Assembly (NCBI GenBank): GCA_021812735.1
Contig: JAKAMV010000633.1
Location: 1-6,118 of the forward strand
DNA: 6,118 nucleotides
DNA from: Chloroflexota bacterium
GTDB taxonomy: Bacteria; Chloroflexota; Limnocylindria; Limnocylindrales; CSP1-4
Reading direction: 5' to 3'
The notes under the pieces are model-generated. The model was not told where the DNA came from. It made no database searches and was given only the letters and a program-made list of their open reading frames with translations. Of the stretch, positions 6,108 through 6,118 are shown piece after piece; position 1 is the first letter of the stretch; every line of letters begins with the position of its first letter. Both the position numbers and the translations under genes were made by a program.

Positions 6108-6118
6108 ACGGTCAGCCA

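Noticed and set aside
1..6118. CRISPR arrays, tRNA or rRNA genes, insertion sequences, terminal or direct repeats
   Set aside because: I saw no regularly spaced repeats, no tRNA-like cloverleaf or CCA end, and no transposase-like protein or matching inverted ends anywhere, including at the 4105-4113 junction.

Overview
This is a high-GC window (roughly 70% G+C by eye), with codons strongly biased to G or C in the third position. The gene content (thioredoxin-type ArsC, Acr3, PPK2, a CxxxCxxC-type sulfatase-maturase remnant) and one apparently leaderless transcript suit a soil-type Actinomycetota or Chloroflexota genome. Nothing in the window fixes the phylum.

Layout. A universal stress protein gene (142-612) lies on the minus strand. 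A 275-bp divergent spacer follows. Next is an arsenic-resistance pair on the plus strand: a single ORF fusing a MerR-type DNA-binding regulator to a thioredoxin-coupled arsenate reductase (888-1709), then an Acr3 arsenite efflux permease (1814-2899). From 2925 to 4909 the window is a gene graveyard. An anaerobic sulfatase-maturating (radical SAM/SPASM) enzyme on the minus strand and a sodium:glutamate-type symporter on the plus strand have each lost their 5' end. They are joined head to head at about 4105-4113, and each carries two single-base frameshifts. The window ends with an intact PPK2-family polyphosphate kinase (5091-6107).

How the genes work together. ArsC reduces arsenate to arsenite and Acr3 exports the arsenite, so the two plus-strand genes form a minimal arsenate detoxification unit. 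What is unusual is that the only visible regulator is fused to the reductase, and it is of the MerR rather than the usual ArsR type. The fusion ORF has a -35/-10 pair with the 19-bp spacer typical of MerR-controlled promoters, placed so that the transcript would begin at the start codon. Inside the ORF, at the domain boundary, are a consensus ribosome binding site and an in-frame ATG that could also yield free ArsC. A 16-bp near-palindrome and a hairpin lie between the fusion and acr3.

The stress protein and PPK2 are general stress and energy genes with no evident tie to arsenic. The most interesting object is the MerR-ArsC fusion. The second is the head-to-head deletion (or assembly) junction between the two decayed genes.
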